The notes: generated by a model from the sequence alone, not told the origin. DNA of 34,668 nucleotides from Calditrichia bacterium (GCA_028284905.1 JANQQU010000009.1:1-34668), one strand, 5' to 3'; positions 7,999-15,787 are shown, counted from the first letter of the stretch. Numbers and translations are program-made.

Positions 7999-10389
7999 TT
8001 AACTCATTAATTCGTCTATAAAATCAGCATCATTTTTTATAGATGTACGTATTCGACTAACTATTTTGGATATTCTATTTTTGCTATACATTTCATTCTT
8101 CAAGGCTGGGTGAAAAAGAATAGTTTCTATTGATAAGCCCTTCATAGAATACAAGTAAAAAATATGAATATCTCGCTCAATATTTTCCCTATGGGAATGT
8201 TTTTCTCTTAAATACTTTACTAGAAAATCATAAACTTCGAAGGCAGCATTCCCTTCGATTTTTTTTTCAGAGAAAGGCTTGCCAGGTTCTGGTGGATCGA
8301 CCATCATAGCGATGTACTTCGGACGCATATACTGATGCACGTTTCGTCTGCAAATAGTTGCTAGGTAAGCGCGAAACTTAGCTTCACTTTCTTTTTCGAA
8401 ACGGAAATTACCTAAATGATTATAAAGAATTGTAAAAACATTCAGAACAATATCTTCGGTGATCTTATCCGGAACCCGGCGTGCTAAAGGATAATGATAT
8501 TGTCTAACAGCAGTGTTCACTTGCTTGTAAATAAATGGATTGTAAATTTCATAAAACCCTCGCCAGGCAATTCCATGGTTGGGCGATTCACGATCCACGC
8601 AATGTTTAAAGAGTTCCTCAGAATATTGAGTATATTTTTTCCGCCTTACAAAAATATTCTGGGAAAATTTTTGAATTTTATCTCCCCAACTAGTTGAATT
8701 TTCCTTTTCTTCTTGAACAATTAACTCTTCCCAAAAAGAATCATTTGAATCTTCTTGAACATCTTGATATTCTTCCTCTAATTTTTTTGCAATTTTTGAA
8801 TACTTACCCCCTAGGCATCGTAAAACTTCAGCTGAAAGAGTAGCAAATGGTTTAACTGTTTCATCTATATAAATTTTATCATCGGGATTTTTAATAAAAC
8901 TAACAAAATTAAACTTTTTACCAGCATATTGATTAATAAATCGAGAGACGAGTTCAAGTACTTCTAAACTCTCGCTAATTTGAGTGTTTTTTATCAGTAC
9001 TTTTCTGACACCTGGCAAAAACTCAAACTCAATATGGTCTGATCGCATCGTATAATATGTTTCACCAGGATATTTTAGATCGATGAGTCCGCTAAGTAAA
9101 ATTTCTGCTAAATGGGTTTGTTTTGCCTGTGGTAACATCACCTGCTGAATCAAGCGCATTACCGGAAAACTGAGCGGAGCAGCAGCTAAACAAAGGATTA
9201 ATTGATTCGCAATGGGGGAAGCGGTTGATTGAAAGCGTTTGACAAGTTCTAGAGGCTCTTTTTTTTCTTTCTCTTTTTTAATTCTGAGCGATAAGTTGTG
9301 ATTTTCATCAGTATCGTATTCTTTTTCATTATGCACATATGGCATAATAATGCCATTGATAAATAAATTGTTTTGAGAAGATAGTACGTTTGCCCATAAC
9401 AAAAGTGAATTAGGCGTTATATTAATAACAGGCACAGCAACTCCATTTAATGAGGTTTTTCGTTTCCATTCCCAGGGCGAAACTGATTTAAGTTTGGAAT
9501 TACTAGAGGCTGGTTTGTCACTAAATATTTTTACTGGTGGCATTTTTCCAAGAGATGTTCTGTGCCACATATATTGGGGCAACATATGTGCTATTGTCAC
9601 TGAACAATATTTTCCCCAGTTACCTATTGTATTGGAAATTTGTCCATTTCGCCAACCTGAAGAAACACAGTCACTGAAAACTAGTATAAGACGGCGCCCA
9701 TTTACATCGATTAATTCTTTAGGATTACGGCTTTGTTTATCCTGATAGCCCTGTTCGGAAAAAGTATAAAATTCTAATTTTTCATCAGCTCCAGACAAGA
9801 ATTCCCATACGGAGATATTGCGGAATGCCCCCTGCCTTTCAAGTAGTTTGTTAAATTCCTTAATGAGTGGACGCCAAATTGCCATTGTCGGTGAGTTTTC
9901 TATCACGAGTGCAATATCCAACCACCGCTCTTTTACAGGTGTTAATACAGGAGCCCAAATTCGTTCATTACTGATTCGTTCAACTGTCGCCAGTTCATTC
10001 ATTTCAAACTGAAAAGTTGAAGAGATATTCCGATTAAATGGACGTAATGAACGGCTTATTTCTAACTTTCCTGGAAGATTTGAAACGCCAGGTGTTCTAA
10101 AAGTTTCAAAAATACTGTCTTGAGAAAATGGCAGCGGTAATATGAGTTCAGCATTCTTATTTGATTTCTTCTCTTCGCTTCTAGATTTTTCTTCTTCGTT
10201 TATTTGATGTTTTACATATTGCTTTTGGGGACTTTTTTTGCTGTTATAAGAGTTTGCTGAATCCAGGAAGTTGGGATTGTTTATAACCGATTCATCGATA
10301 TAAGTGGCTAACCATAATACATCGGCCATTTCCTCTATCGTTAATTCCGAATCTAGATTTTGTAGCAAAATTGTGATCTCTTCGAGCAT
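7999..10389 (-). CDS. vWA (SAV_2336-type) component of ternary conflict system fused to a C-terminal sigma-70-like domain
   Basis: This 796-residue protein opens with a short helical SAV_2336-type start (IEEMADVLWLATYI, 18-31), then a polar linker. A vWA-like domain (~150-350) has the degenerate MIDAS ENSPT (164-168), a later Asp in VFSDC (D240) and the family string WRNG. Residues ~385-545 match the conserved middle of the family (ASPIANQLILCLAAAPLSFP, QTHLAEILLSGL, FLPGVRK). From ~605 to 690 it reads as sigma-70 region 2 (FYEIYNPFIY, ITEDIVLNVF, FRAYLATICRRNVHQYMR). Residues ~715-790 read as region 4, ending in a helix-turn-helix-like segment (IFYLYSMKGLS, NRISKIVSRIR). The start overlaps the MoxR stop (TAATG). 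The vWA call is firm. The sigma call rests on pattern and is good but needs a profile search. Confidence 0.8.
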   Translation of the reverse strand: MLEEITILLQNLDSELTIEEMADVLWLATYIDESVINNPNFLDSANSYNSKKSPQKQYVKHQINEEEKSRSEEKKSNKNAELILPLPFSQDSIFETFRTPGVSNLPGKLEISRSLRPFNRNISSTFQFEMNELATVERISNERIWAPVLTPVKERWLDIALVIENSPTMAIWRPLIKEFNKLLERQGAFRNISVWEFLSGADEKLEFYTFSEQGYQDKQSRNPKELIDVNGRRLILVFSDCVSSGWRNGQISNTIGNWGKYCSVTIAHMLPQYMWHRTSLGKMPPVKIFSDKPASSNSKLKSVSPWEWKRKTSLNGVAVPVINITPNSLLLWANVLSSQNNLFINGIIMPYVHNEKEYDTDENHNLSLRIKKEKEKKEPLELVKRFQSTASPIANQLILCLAAAPLSFPVMRLIQQVMLPQAKQTHLAEILLSGLIDLKYPGETYYTMRSDHIEFEFLPGVRKVLIKNTQISESLEVLELVSRFINQYAGKKFNFVSFIKNPDDKIYIDETVKPFATLSAEVLRCLGGKYSKIAKKLEEEYQDVQEDSNDSFWEELIVQEEKENSTSWGDKIQKFSQNIFVRRKKYTQYSEELFKHCVDRESPNHGIAWRGFYEIYNPFIYKQVNTAVRQYHYPLARRVPDKITEDIVLNVFTILYNHLGNFRFEKESEAKFRAYLATICRRNVHQYMRPKYIAMMVDPPEPGKPFSEKKIEGNAAFEVYDFLVKYLREKHSHRENIERDIHIFYLYSMKGLSIETILFHPALKNEMYSKNRISKIVSRIRTSIKNDADFIDELMS

Positions 10390-11396
10390 TAGTAATCCGA
10401 TGAGCTTAAGTATCTCAGGACATCATTAAGTAATTCTTCCTTAATGTTTTCATCTGTATGAAAGTCTATTCCTTTAGTTAAAAGGTAAATTGCATTCAAA
10501 AGTTGATCTGTTGCAAGATCTCCCCCCTCACGTTTTGCTAGAAACAAATTTACCAATTCATTTCTCTTTTGAATGAGAGATTTATCCAGGTCACCAAAAT
10601 GAGCATCGACAATTTTGGCGAGTTTCTCAGGATCGGGATCTGAAATATCCAAGCGTAAGCATCTCCTTAAAAAAGGAGGGGGCAGTTCACGTTCTCCATT
10701 GCTGGTTATAACGACAAAAGGAAAAGCTGCACAGCGAATTTGGCCTCTAATTATGGAAACTTTATCATTACCATCATGTGGAAATATTTTAACTTTTTCC
10801 TTATCTTCAGGCAGTCGAGCAAGTTCAGGTATTTCATACTCACCTTCTTCGAAGATATTTAACAAATCATTAGGTAAATCGATATCACTTTTATCAATTT
10901 CATCGATAAGCAAAACCCTTGGTTCTTTTGTGGGGAGTAAAGCAGTGCCTAATGGGCCTAATCTAATAAATTGCCCAATATCGGGCTCACTTTTTGTTAA
11001 GTTTGCTTCTTGCAAGCGGCCAATAGCATCATAGCGGTATAAGGCATCCTTTAAATTAGATCTTGAGGTAATGGACCAACGCAGTACTCTTCCGAGACCG
11101 AGCTCATGGGCAACGGCATAAGCCAGGGAAGATTTGCCAGTACCTGGTTTTCCTGTTACTAATAGTGGGCGGCGAAGATATAAAGATGTATTAACCAGGA
11201 TAATTTCTTTCTCGCTCGCTTGAAAAGTAATTCCACGTTTTATATGACCAAAGCGGCGTTCTAAGTGTGGATCTTCTTCCAATTGCCTGTCGTCTAAAAT
11301 TTTTCCGTCATACTGACGCCAACGAGGTGCTGGAGGCAACTTCTTTATACCTTGATGCGGTTTACCGATGCCCTTATAAATCCGCCATTTACTCAT
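10389..11396 (-). CDS. MoxR-family AAA+ ATPase of the ternary conflict system
   Basis: This 335-residue MoxR-type AAA+ ATPase has Walker A GKPGTGKSS (82-90), Walker B RVLLIDEID (160-168), sensor-1 Asn233 in VITSNGERELPPPFLRR and an arginine-finger candidate at 244-245. Proteins of this type remodel a vWA-domain partner; here the vWA gene follows at once with a one-base overlap, and VMAP precedes it by 14 bases. This is the fixed VMAP-MoxR-vWA order of ternary systems. The length suits the short members of the family without extra effector domains. AAGGAAAA lies about 9 bases before the ATG. Confidence 0.9.
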   Translation of the reverse strand: MSKWRIYKGIGKPHQGIKKLPPAPRWRQYDGKILDDRQLEEDPHLERRFGHIKRGITFQASEKEIILVNTSLYLRRPLLVTGKPGTGKSSLAYAVAHELGLGRVLRWSITSRSNLKDALYRYDAIGRLQEANLTKSEPDIGQFIRLGPLGTALLPTKEPRVLLIDEIDKSDIDLPNDLLNIFEEGEYEIPELARLPEDKEKVKIFPHDGNDKVSIIRGQIRCAAFPFVVITSNGERELPPPFLRRCLRLDISDPDPEKLAKIVDAHFGDLDKSLIQKRNELVNLFLAKREGGDLATDQLLNAIYLLTKGIDFHTDENIKEELLNDVLRYLSSSDY

Positions 11397-11410
11397 ATTC
11401 TTTTCCTTAA

Positions 11411-12901
11411 CTAAATAGCATGAAATTGCGTGTCAATTCGGTTGTCAAATTCTAATGGTAAGCGTTCAGGATCATCCCATAATAAAGTTAAATAATTTCC
11501 TAAGTGCTTTTCATTTCCCTTTACAGTTGCTTCAATGCGAAATTTTTTGGTCTCTTCTAAAAGGAAATTTAGTTTATTATGTGATAATAGTTTTGGAATC
11601 TCAATGTCTACAATATCTATCGCAATATAACTAGCCGCTTTTTTGCGTGGCCAAAGTGCAATAGGAATACCAGCACGAAGAATTGCACCGAGAATTGAGT
11701 AACCATCGTTATTATCTTTAGGGGTAAAGTTAAAGCCCAAGCAAGCAAGGGGTTCATTTTGAGTGATATTATAATAAAGTGCTAACGGCTCTTGTTGATT
11801 GTCAGATACAAAATCAATGGAATTAGCTATGGGAGCTAAAGTTTTATTATAACAAAGTTTTTTCCACTTTTTTCGCCAATACCCTTGCAGTTCGGGATCT
11901 AATGCTCTCTCTAAAGACCTAACAACAACCTTATGTTCATTGCCAATTTTTATTTTTCCTACGAATGTATCCTCTTTCATCCATTGGTCTACTTCAAGAG
12001 AGATAAGTTCTCTGGGTAAAAAAAATTCAATTATCAAATCAGTTATTTTATCTAGAAGAATCTTTGCTAATTTGTTGATATAAGTGTTAATAACCTTGGG
12101 AATATCATTTAAGAGATATAAATCATCCTCTTTATATAGATATCTGGTATTATCTTTATCCTGCCAAAGTGAAATATGCACTAAATATTTTTTATTCCTG
12201 GGACGTAGTTGATTGGCTTGATCTGGATGAATTTCAATTAACAAATATGGCCAGCTTGATGCTTCTAATTGATTTTTTTTTATCTTTTTAGTTAATGAGT
12301 TAAATTTAGCCTTCTCAATGCCCAATTCCTCGGCAATTAATGCATTCTTTTTCTTAAGTTTTTTGTCTATATCAGGATTCTCGGGTTTAATATATTCCGA
12401 TAAGTAATAAATAAAACTAATAATAGGGTATAAACCATCTTCTTGTTCTGGAATATCCCAAAGGTGATCCAACATTGCCCAAATAGATTTGCTATCCACT
12501 CGAGGAAAAATAGACTCTGGTAAACTCAATATATAGATATCTTTTACTTCATTTATCGTTAATCCTGCTCCACTAACGATAGAAAAAATTTCAAATTTGT
12601 ATTTTTGATCAATTATCCCGGGCATTAATTGATTACCAAGAAGGTTCTTTACTGCAAGAAATGCAATTGATTCACCCTCGTAATAATCTACAATATCAAT
12701 TAATTTTTCCATTCCATCCGGATAGGCTTGACAAGCATCAACAATATTTATAACGTCAGAACGGTTTTGGGGCCTTCTTTCAATATTGTTTTTGATATCT
12801 TCGGGAAGTTGTTTAACAATATCATTTCGAATGCCGGGATTACTGATGTTCTCGCATTGCAAAAGGGCGTTAACAATTTTTATTTTTTGACGGAAATTCA
12901 T
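11411..12901 (-). CDS. EAD2-VMAP protein (vWA-MoxR-associated protein)
   Basis: This 496-residue protein starts with an EAD2 adaptor (~8-90). A middle region (~95-205) follows, then the VMAP C-terminal domain (~210-490). Family hallmarks seen are WPYLLIEI (217-224), EFFLPREL (292-299), VDQW (304-307), VVVRSLERA (325-333), WRKKWKKL (342-349), AGIPIALWP (410-418) and LLWDDPERLP (473-482). VMAPs bridge the MoxR/vWA pair to effectors; the EAD2 is expected to bind the EAD2 of the TIR and caspase proteins on the other strand. It has no protease domain of its own, so the effector activity would have to be supplied in trans. It is the first gene of the minus-strand ternary operon, with 208 bases of AT-rich DNA upstream. 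Confidence 0.9.
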   Translation of the reverse strand: MNFRQKIKIVNALLQCENISNPGIRNDIVKQLPEDIKNNIERRPQNRSDVINIVDACQAYPDGMEKLIDIVDYYEGESIAFLAVKNLLGNQLMPGIIDQKYKFEIFSIVSGAGLTINEVKDIYILSLPESIFPRVDSKSIWAMLDHLWDIPEQEDGLYPIISFIYYLSEYIKPENPDIDKKLKKKNALIAEELGIEKAKFNSLTKKIKKNQLEASSWPYLLIEIHPDQANQLRPRNKKYLVHISLWQDKDNTRYLYKEDDLYLLNDIPKVINTYINKLAKILLDKITDLIIEFFLPRELISLEVDQWMKEDTFVGKIKIGNEHKVVVRSLERALDPELQGYWRKKWKKLCYNKTLAPIANSIDFVSDNQQEPLALYYNITQNEPLACLGFNFTPKDNNDGYSILGAILRAGIPIALWPRKKAASYIAIDIVDIEIPKLLSHNKLNFLLEETKKFRIEATVKGNEKHLGNYLTLLWDDPERLPLEFDNRIDTQFHAI

Positions 12902-12962
12902 CAGCCCACTTTGCTCGTTATCTCAGGTGAAATAATACTTAATTACTTATTTGTATGGAATT

Positions 12963-13012
12963 AGAAAAGAATAATACAAATTGAATTTATTTTACTAAAA
13001 ACAGAAAAGAAT
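12963..13012. repeat. Two 10-base direct repeats upstream of the VMAP operon
   Basis: AGAAAAGAAT occurs at 12963-12972 and 13003-13012, exactly 40 bases apart (about four helical turns). Each copy is followed by a CAAAT-containing stretch. The pair lies 60-110 bases upstream of the VMAP start and could be an activator, repressor or alternative-sigma recognition element. The DNA is AT-rich, so chance is possible. Confidence 0.25.
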
Positions 13013-13109
13013 TGCAAATCAATTAGGCTCTCTAAATGTTGTTTTTATTCAAATTCGTCAATACAGCCTGATGATTAGCAAGCAAAAATTTTTCATTGTA
13101 AAGGGTAGC

Positions 13110-13613
13110 CTACCCCACCCGAGTAAAAAACGCCTCTCCACTCTCCAGGTGTTGTTTCAGATGCACCGGCTCCGGCCAACCTTTCGTTTTCACTAATTCA
13201 TCAATAATCTCGCTGATCTTTTCCGGCGACAGGGGCTTCCCATTCATTTCTTCATGGAAAGACTTCTCTAAATACAGGGTGACCTCATTCCGGTACACTT
13301 TCATATAATTATATTTAAAATTAACTTCCCGCGGTTCCAGTTCGGAAAAAGTCGCTTTGGCTTTTTTGTTTTTAAACTGGTAAACCAGGTCCGCTGCAGC
13401 CGGGAGGTTTTCCCGCTTAATTACTTTCTCCAAGGTGCTCACCGCCACTTCTACACTTTGATTATCAACAATTCGATCGGTGAGTTTTTTATCTTTGACG
13501 GTGTGGTAGATTCTTTTCGAATCTGCTTCGTCGATCTGCGCGGTCACTTCGATCGGTTCGTAATAAAAATATTTTGCGGTGTACCTATCGGGAATCTGGG
13601 AATTGTCATGCAT
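13110..13613 (-). CDS. Hypothetical protein at the end of the T6SS cargo zone
   Basis: This 167-residue soluble protein was not recognised. It has no signal peptide, membrane segment or cysteine motif, and is rich in Lys and Glu. Notable stretches are YFYYEPIEVTAQID (near 15-28), a central basic segment FKNKKAKATF, and a C-terminal helical part LSPEKISEIIDELVKTKGW. GAGAGGG lies about 7 bases before the ATG, supporting real translation. It sits about 450 bases downstream of the PAAR/small-ORF cassette on the same strand, so an immunity, chaperone or accessory role for T6SS cargo is possible but unsupported by motif. Its codon use resembles the T6SS genes more than the AT-rich ternary operon that follows. 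Confidence 0.65.
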   Translation of the reverse strand: MHDNSQIPDRYTAKYFYYEPIEVTAQIDEADSKRIYHTVKDKKLTDRIVDNQSVEVAVSTLEKVIKRENLPAAADLVYQFKNKKAKATFSELEPREVNFKYNYMKVYRNEVTLYLEKSFHEEMNGKPLSPEKISEIIDELVKTKGWPEPVHLKQHLESGEAFFTRVG

Positions 13614-13707
13614 GATAACCCTCTCATATTGATTTAACTGTTTAAAAGTGTCATAGCAATTTTTTGAAACATTTAAATCTTGGTGAAAAGAGATGCTGCG
13701 GTGTTGC

Positions 13708-13727
13708 CCGTAAGAATCCCCTTACGG
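13708..13727. repeat. Small hairpin, REP-like
   Basis: CCGTAAG (13708-13714) pairs with CTTACGG (13721-13727) around a 6-base AATCCC loop. There is no T-run on either side, so it is not a standard terminator. It may belong to the same repeat family as 13968-14043. Confidence 0.35.
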
Positions 13728-13776
13728 CACACTTCGTTCTGCAGGGATTTCCCGGCGTACGGATACAAAACCTGTT

Positions 13777-13808
13777 GATTAATGGCTTTTTGCAAACGGC
13801 CATTAATC
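13777..13808. repeat. Perfect 10-base inverted repeat
   Basis: GATTAATGGC (13777-13786) and GCCATTAATC (13799-13808) flank a 12-base spacer. It could fold as a hairpin at the end of the 14367-14065 transcript or be a protein-binding palindrome. No T-tract follows on either strand. Confidence 0.4.
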
Positions 13809-13967
13809 CGAACAGATTTCTGTGAAACGATTTATAAGCGTATATTAGATAATAATCAGAGATTTTGGAAAATCCGAAAGATTTTGTGGACTTGCTTATG
13901 TTTGGTCTGTTCTGTTTATATGGCTCGATCAGTTCAGCATGATTGTAAATATAGAGTATGTAACGAA

Positions 13968-14043
13968 GGGATCGCTTCGTCGTTGCCCCGTAGGGACCCC
14001 TGGGGCACTCCTCGCCATAAGGTGAACCCTACGGGGCGATGAC
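13968..14043. repeat. Palindromic intergenic repeat, reversed and internally altered copy
   Basis: GGGATCGCTTCGTCG (13968-13982) is the exact complement of a segment at 30484-30498. It is followed by an 11-base perfect inverted repeat, GCCCCGTAGGG (13985-13995) and CCCTACGGGGC (14027-14037), and by GATGAC at the end. It is most simply a member of a dispersed REP/MITE-like family in this genome. Confidence 0.55.
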
Positions 14044-14064
14044 CGAGAAAACGACACTGTTTAA

Positions 14065-14367
14065 CTAACGGTCGTGTCTTTTCAGGCGGGGATTCCACCA
14101 AAAGAGTTGCCGCCATTTTGCCCGGACATCTTGTTCATTACCGGGAAAAAGGAAATGCGGCCCTTTTATTTTGTGGTGCCACACGTTAATATGGGCACCG
14201 GAGCGCTGGTCGAACTCGAGGCGATAACCGGAACCGCCGCCATATGTTTTCATCCCAAAGCCGTTCCGCGATTCGTATACTTCATCAAAATTGCTAACGC
14301 CATGTTCATTTAACCATTTCAATGCTGCGGTTATCGCTTCGCTATAGCTGTTGAATTGTTCTCTCAT
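14065..14367 (-). CDS. Small putative toxin-like protein downstream of PAAR
   Basis: This 100-residue protein starts 24 bases after the PAAR gene on the same strand. The N-terminal half is helical (SYSEAITAALKWLNEHG). The C-terminal half has GGGSGYRLEFDQRSGAHINV (43-62), then HHKIKGPHF and FPGNEQDV, with His59, His64, His65 and His71 clustered. The GAHIN…KGPHF pattern recalls C-terminal toxin tails of Rhs/polymorphic toxins, where such His residues can be catalytic, but I cannot name the family. A stand-alone toxin domain next to PAAR would fit a T6SS cargo effector delivered by non-covalent binding. It could equally be an accessory protein. No signal peptide is seen. Confidence 0.5.
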   Translation of the reverse strand: MREQFNSYSEAITAALKWLNEHGVSNFDEVYESRNGFGMKTYGGGSGYRLEFDQRSGAHINVWHHKIKGPHFLFPGNEQDVRAKWRQLFWWNPRLKRHDR

Positions 14368-14391
14368 TTTCGGTTCCCCTGGTTTCAGATC

Positions 14392-14712
14392 TCATCCGCC
14401 GACAATCACATCGGGACTGCCTTCAATCATCTGCCCGATGCCGCCGCAGTGTGTATCCATATCGCCGAGACGATGGGCAGGCAAAAAGTTGATCATTACG
14501 GTAGCGCTGCCTTTCGCTGCTACCCAAAGATTCGGGCCGCAACAAGCGATGTGCGTACCATTATCCCCGACCCGCAAGGCCGGCAGAAAATTGGCCTGCA
14601 CATTGGGAGAACCGGCAATCGCCGGTCCAGTAGCGCTATGCGGACAGGCCGGGCAACCATGAGCATCGACAGGCACCTGGGATTTATCGCCAAGTCTGGA
14701 AAGTGGAGGCAT
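14392..14712 (-). CDS. PAAR-domain spike-tip protein
   Basis: This 106-residue PAAR protein has the two characteristic repeats, PALRVGDNGTH (44-54) and PAHRLGDMDTHCGG (78-91). Gly-Ser turns (KGSATV, EGSPDV) and conserved His and Cys residues are consistent with a zinc site. PAAR proteins cap the VgrG needle and carry effectors. This one is a bare domain with no C-terminal toxin, so it would recruit separate cargo such as the gene just downstream. AAAGGA lies 7 bases before the ATG. A chaperone-like gene precedes it by 99 bases. Confidence 0.9.
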   Translation of the reverse strand: MPPLSRLGDKSQVPVDAHGCPACPHSATGPAIAGSPNVQANFLPALRVGDNGTHIACCGPNLWVAAKGSATVMINFLPAHRLGDMDTHCGGIGQMIEGSPDVIVGG

Positions 14713-14750
14713 GGTATTTCCTTTCAGTGTATGAGTCCTGTTTTAAGACA

Positions 14751-14811
14751 AGTAGCAGTAGCAGTTGGCAGTAAAAAAGACTGCTACTGCCACTGCCGAC
14801 TGCCACTGTAT
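14751..14811. repeat. Low-complexity GGCAGT/AGTAGC tandem repeat with hairpin
   Basis: Tandem hexamer-like units (AGTAGC, GGCAGT) run on both sides of a short A-tract. The inner arms AGTAGCAGT (14757-14765) and ACTGCTACT (14780-14788) are perfectly complementary. The block lies between the chaperone-like gene and PAAR and looks like an expanding simple repeat rather than a regulatory site. Confidence 0.45.
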
Positions 14812-15237
14812 TTACTCTATTGTTTGAAACGAGCGAAAAATCGATTCAACTTCATCCTTAACTTCCTGGAAAACATCAGCCGCCAGGGAAGTCATCAGGA
14901 TAAAGGCATTGGCTTCCTGCACGACGATTAATTGATATTGATGGAATCGCTTTCCCGCTTTATCCGGCCATTGGGTGTGGATGGCAAATCCAGTGCAATT
15001 TTGGAGCGAGAGCAGTCCGCTGGAGAGCACCTCCACCGGGTTCTCCGCTGCGGAAAATCCCGCCAGTATTTCCTGGCCGAGGCTTTCTGCCGTTGCCCCT
15101 TCAGTCGCTGTAACCGTTTTTATGCTAACGATAAATGGATGTGCGCTGCCCGCCGGTCCGCTGAGTAGGACGGTACTGTCTGGCGCCCATGCATCCGGTA
15201 GGCGGCAGAGATAGTTATTGGTGGCTAAGACGTTCAT
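14812..15237 (-). CDS. DcrB/EagR-like (DUF1795) T6SS effector chaperone
   Basis: This 141-residue protein has the general pattern of the DcrB/DUF1795 fold. It starts with a beta-rich segment (YLCRLPDAWAPDSTVLL) and has a middle stretch, SLGQEILAGFS, typical of the helix after the first sheet. It then continues with GFAIHTQWPDKAGKRFHQYQ and a C-terminal helix, FQEVKDEVESIFRSF, followed by the end of the chain. EagR/DUF1795 proteins bind the hydrophobic segment of PAAR-linked effectors and help load them on the spike. Its position just before the PAAR gene fits this. There is no signal peptide, which separates it from the periplasmic DcrB lipoprotein. The assignment is by pattern and context. 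Confidence 0.65.
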   Translation of the reverse strand: MNVLATNNYLCRLPDAWAPDSTVLLSGPAGSAHPFIVSIKTVTATEGATAESLGQEILAGFSAAENPVEVLSSGLLSLQNCTGFAIHTQWPDKAGKRFHQYQLIVVQEANAFILMTSLAADVFQEVKDEVESIFRSFQTIE

Positions 15238-15254
15238 CGATTATTCCCTTCGTT

Positions 15255-15650
15255 TTAGCGAACCCCGGTAAGGTAATTCATTAACCAGTTCACACCTTCC
15301 GGGGTGTTTATTGCCCGATAGGTTTTTTCCGCCTGGTAAATACCGCGGGAAACTTTTTCTGATATCTGCCCGCCTTTCACCAACAAAAATTTGGTAGAGC
15401 GTTCGCCAACCTCTACAGCGATATTACAACCGAGCTCCGCGGCACTTTTTATTAGTTTTTTTCCGCCGGCTGTTGTCGCCCATTTCCCGACAGCCGTGGC
15501 CGCTGCAGCGGATCCACAAACCAATGGTGTGGAAGCGGGGAAATAGACCCCACTGACAGTGCAAATATAGATGCCCGGCACAGGCGATTTGCCCATATAG
15601 GATAATCCCTCAACAGTTACAGCTGCCAGTACTTTACAGGAATCCGACAT
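15255..15650 (-). CDS. Hypothetical protein in the VgrG/PAAR cassette
   Basis: This 131-residue protein was not recognised. It is Gly/Ala/Val-rich in the first half (CKVLAAVTVEGL, YICTVSGVYFPAS, CGSAAAATAVGKW) and helical and charged towards the end. Three cysteines (5, 29 and 45) recur in short hydrophobic contexts. A strong GGAGGT lies 8 bases before the ATG, and the next gene starts 17 bases after the stop, so it is expressed with the chaperone and PAAR genes. It may be a spike accessory, adaptor or cargo protein; nothing visible decides between these. A repeat fragment lies between it and vgrG. Confidence 0.65.
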   Translation of the reverse strand: MSDSCKVLAAVTVEGLSYMGKSPVPGIYICTVSGVYFPASTPLVCGSAAAATAVGKWATTAGGKKLIKSAAELGCNIAVEVGERSTKFLLVKGGQISEKVSRGIYQAEKTYRAINTPEGVNWLMNYLTGVR

Positions 15651-15749
15651 ATTTCAACCTCCATTTTTGAGATGCGCATTTATAGATTTTCTGTTTTTGG
15701 CACTATAAAATATGGTAGTGCTACATCGCTAACGCTGAATGTTTTTTCG

Positions 15750-15787
15750 CTGTCATCGCGAGGAGTGCAGCGACGAAGCGATCTCTC
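15750..15787. repeat. Half copy of the dispersed palindromic repeat
   Basis: This stretch begins CTGTCATCGCGAGGAG and includes CGACGAAGCGATCTC (15771-15785), matching the left half of the element at 30463-30556 with two or three differences. The right half is absent. It lies in the 165-base gap after vgrG. Confidence 0.6.

Larger units (their letters stand above)
13614..14064. other. Repeat-rich intergenic region in the cargo zone
   Basis: This 451-base gap has no credible gene. It contains a small hairpin (13708-13727), a perfect 10-base inverted repeat (13777-13808) and a palindromic repeat element (13968-14043) related to copies at 15750 and 30463. The short frames here are shadows of these repeats. 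Confidence 0.6.

Noticed and set aside
13690-14050. CRISPR-like array in the repeat-rich gap
   Set aside because: The palindromes differ from each other, are not regularly spaced and have no cas genes nearby.
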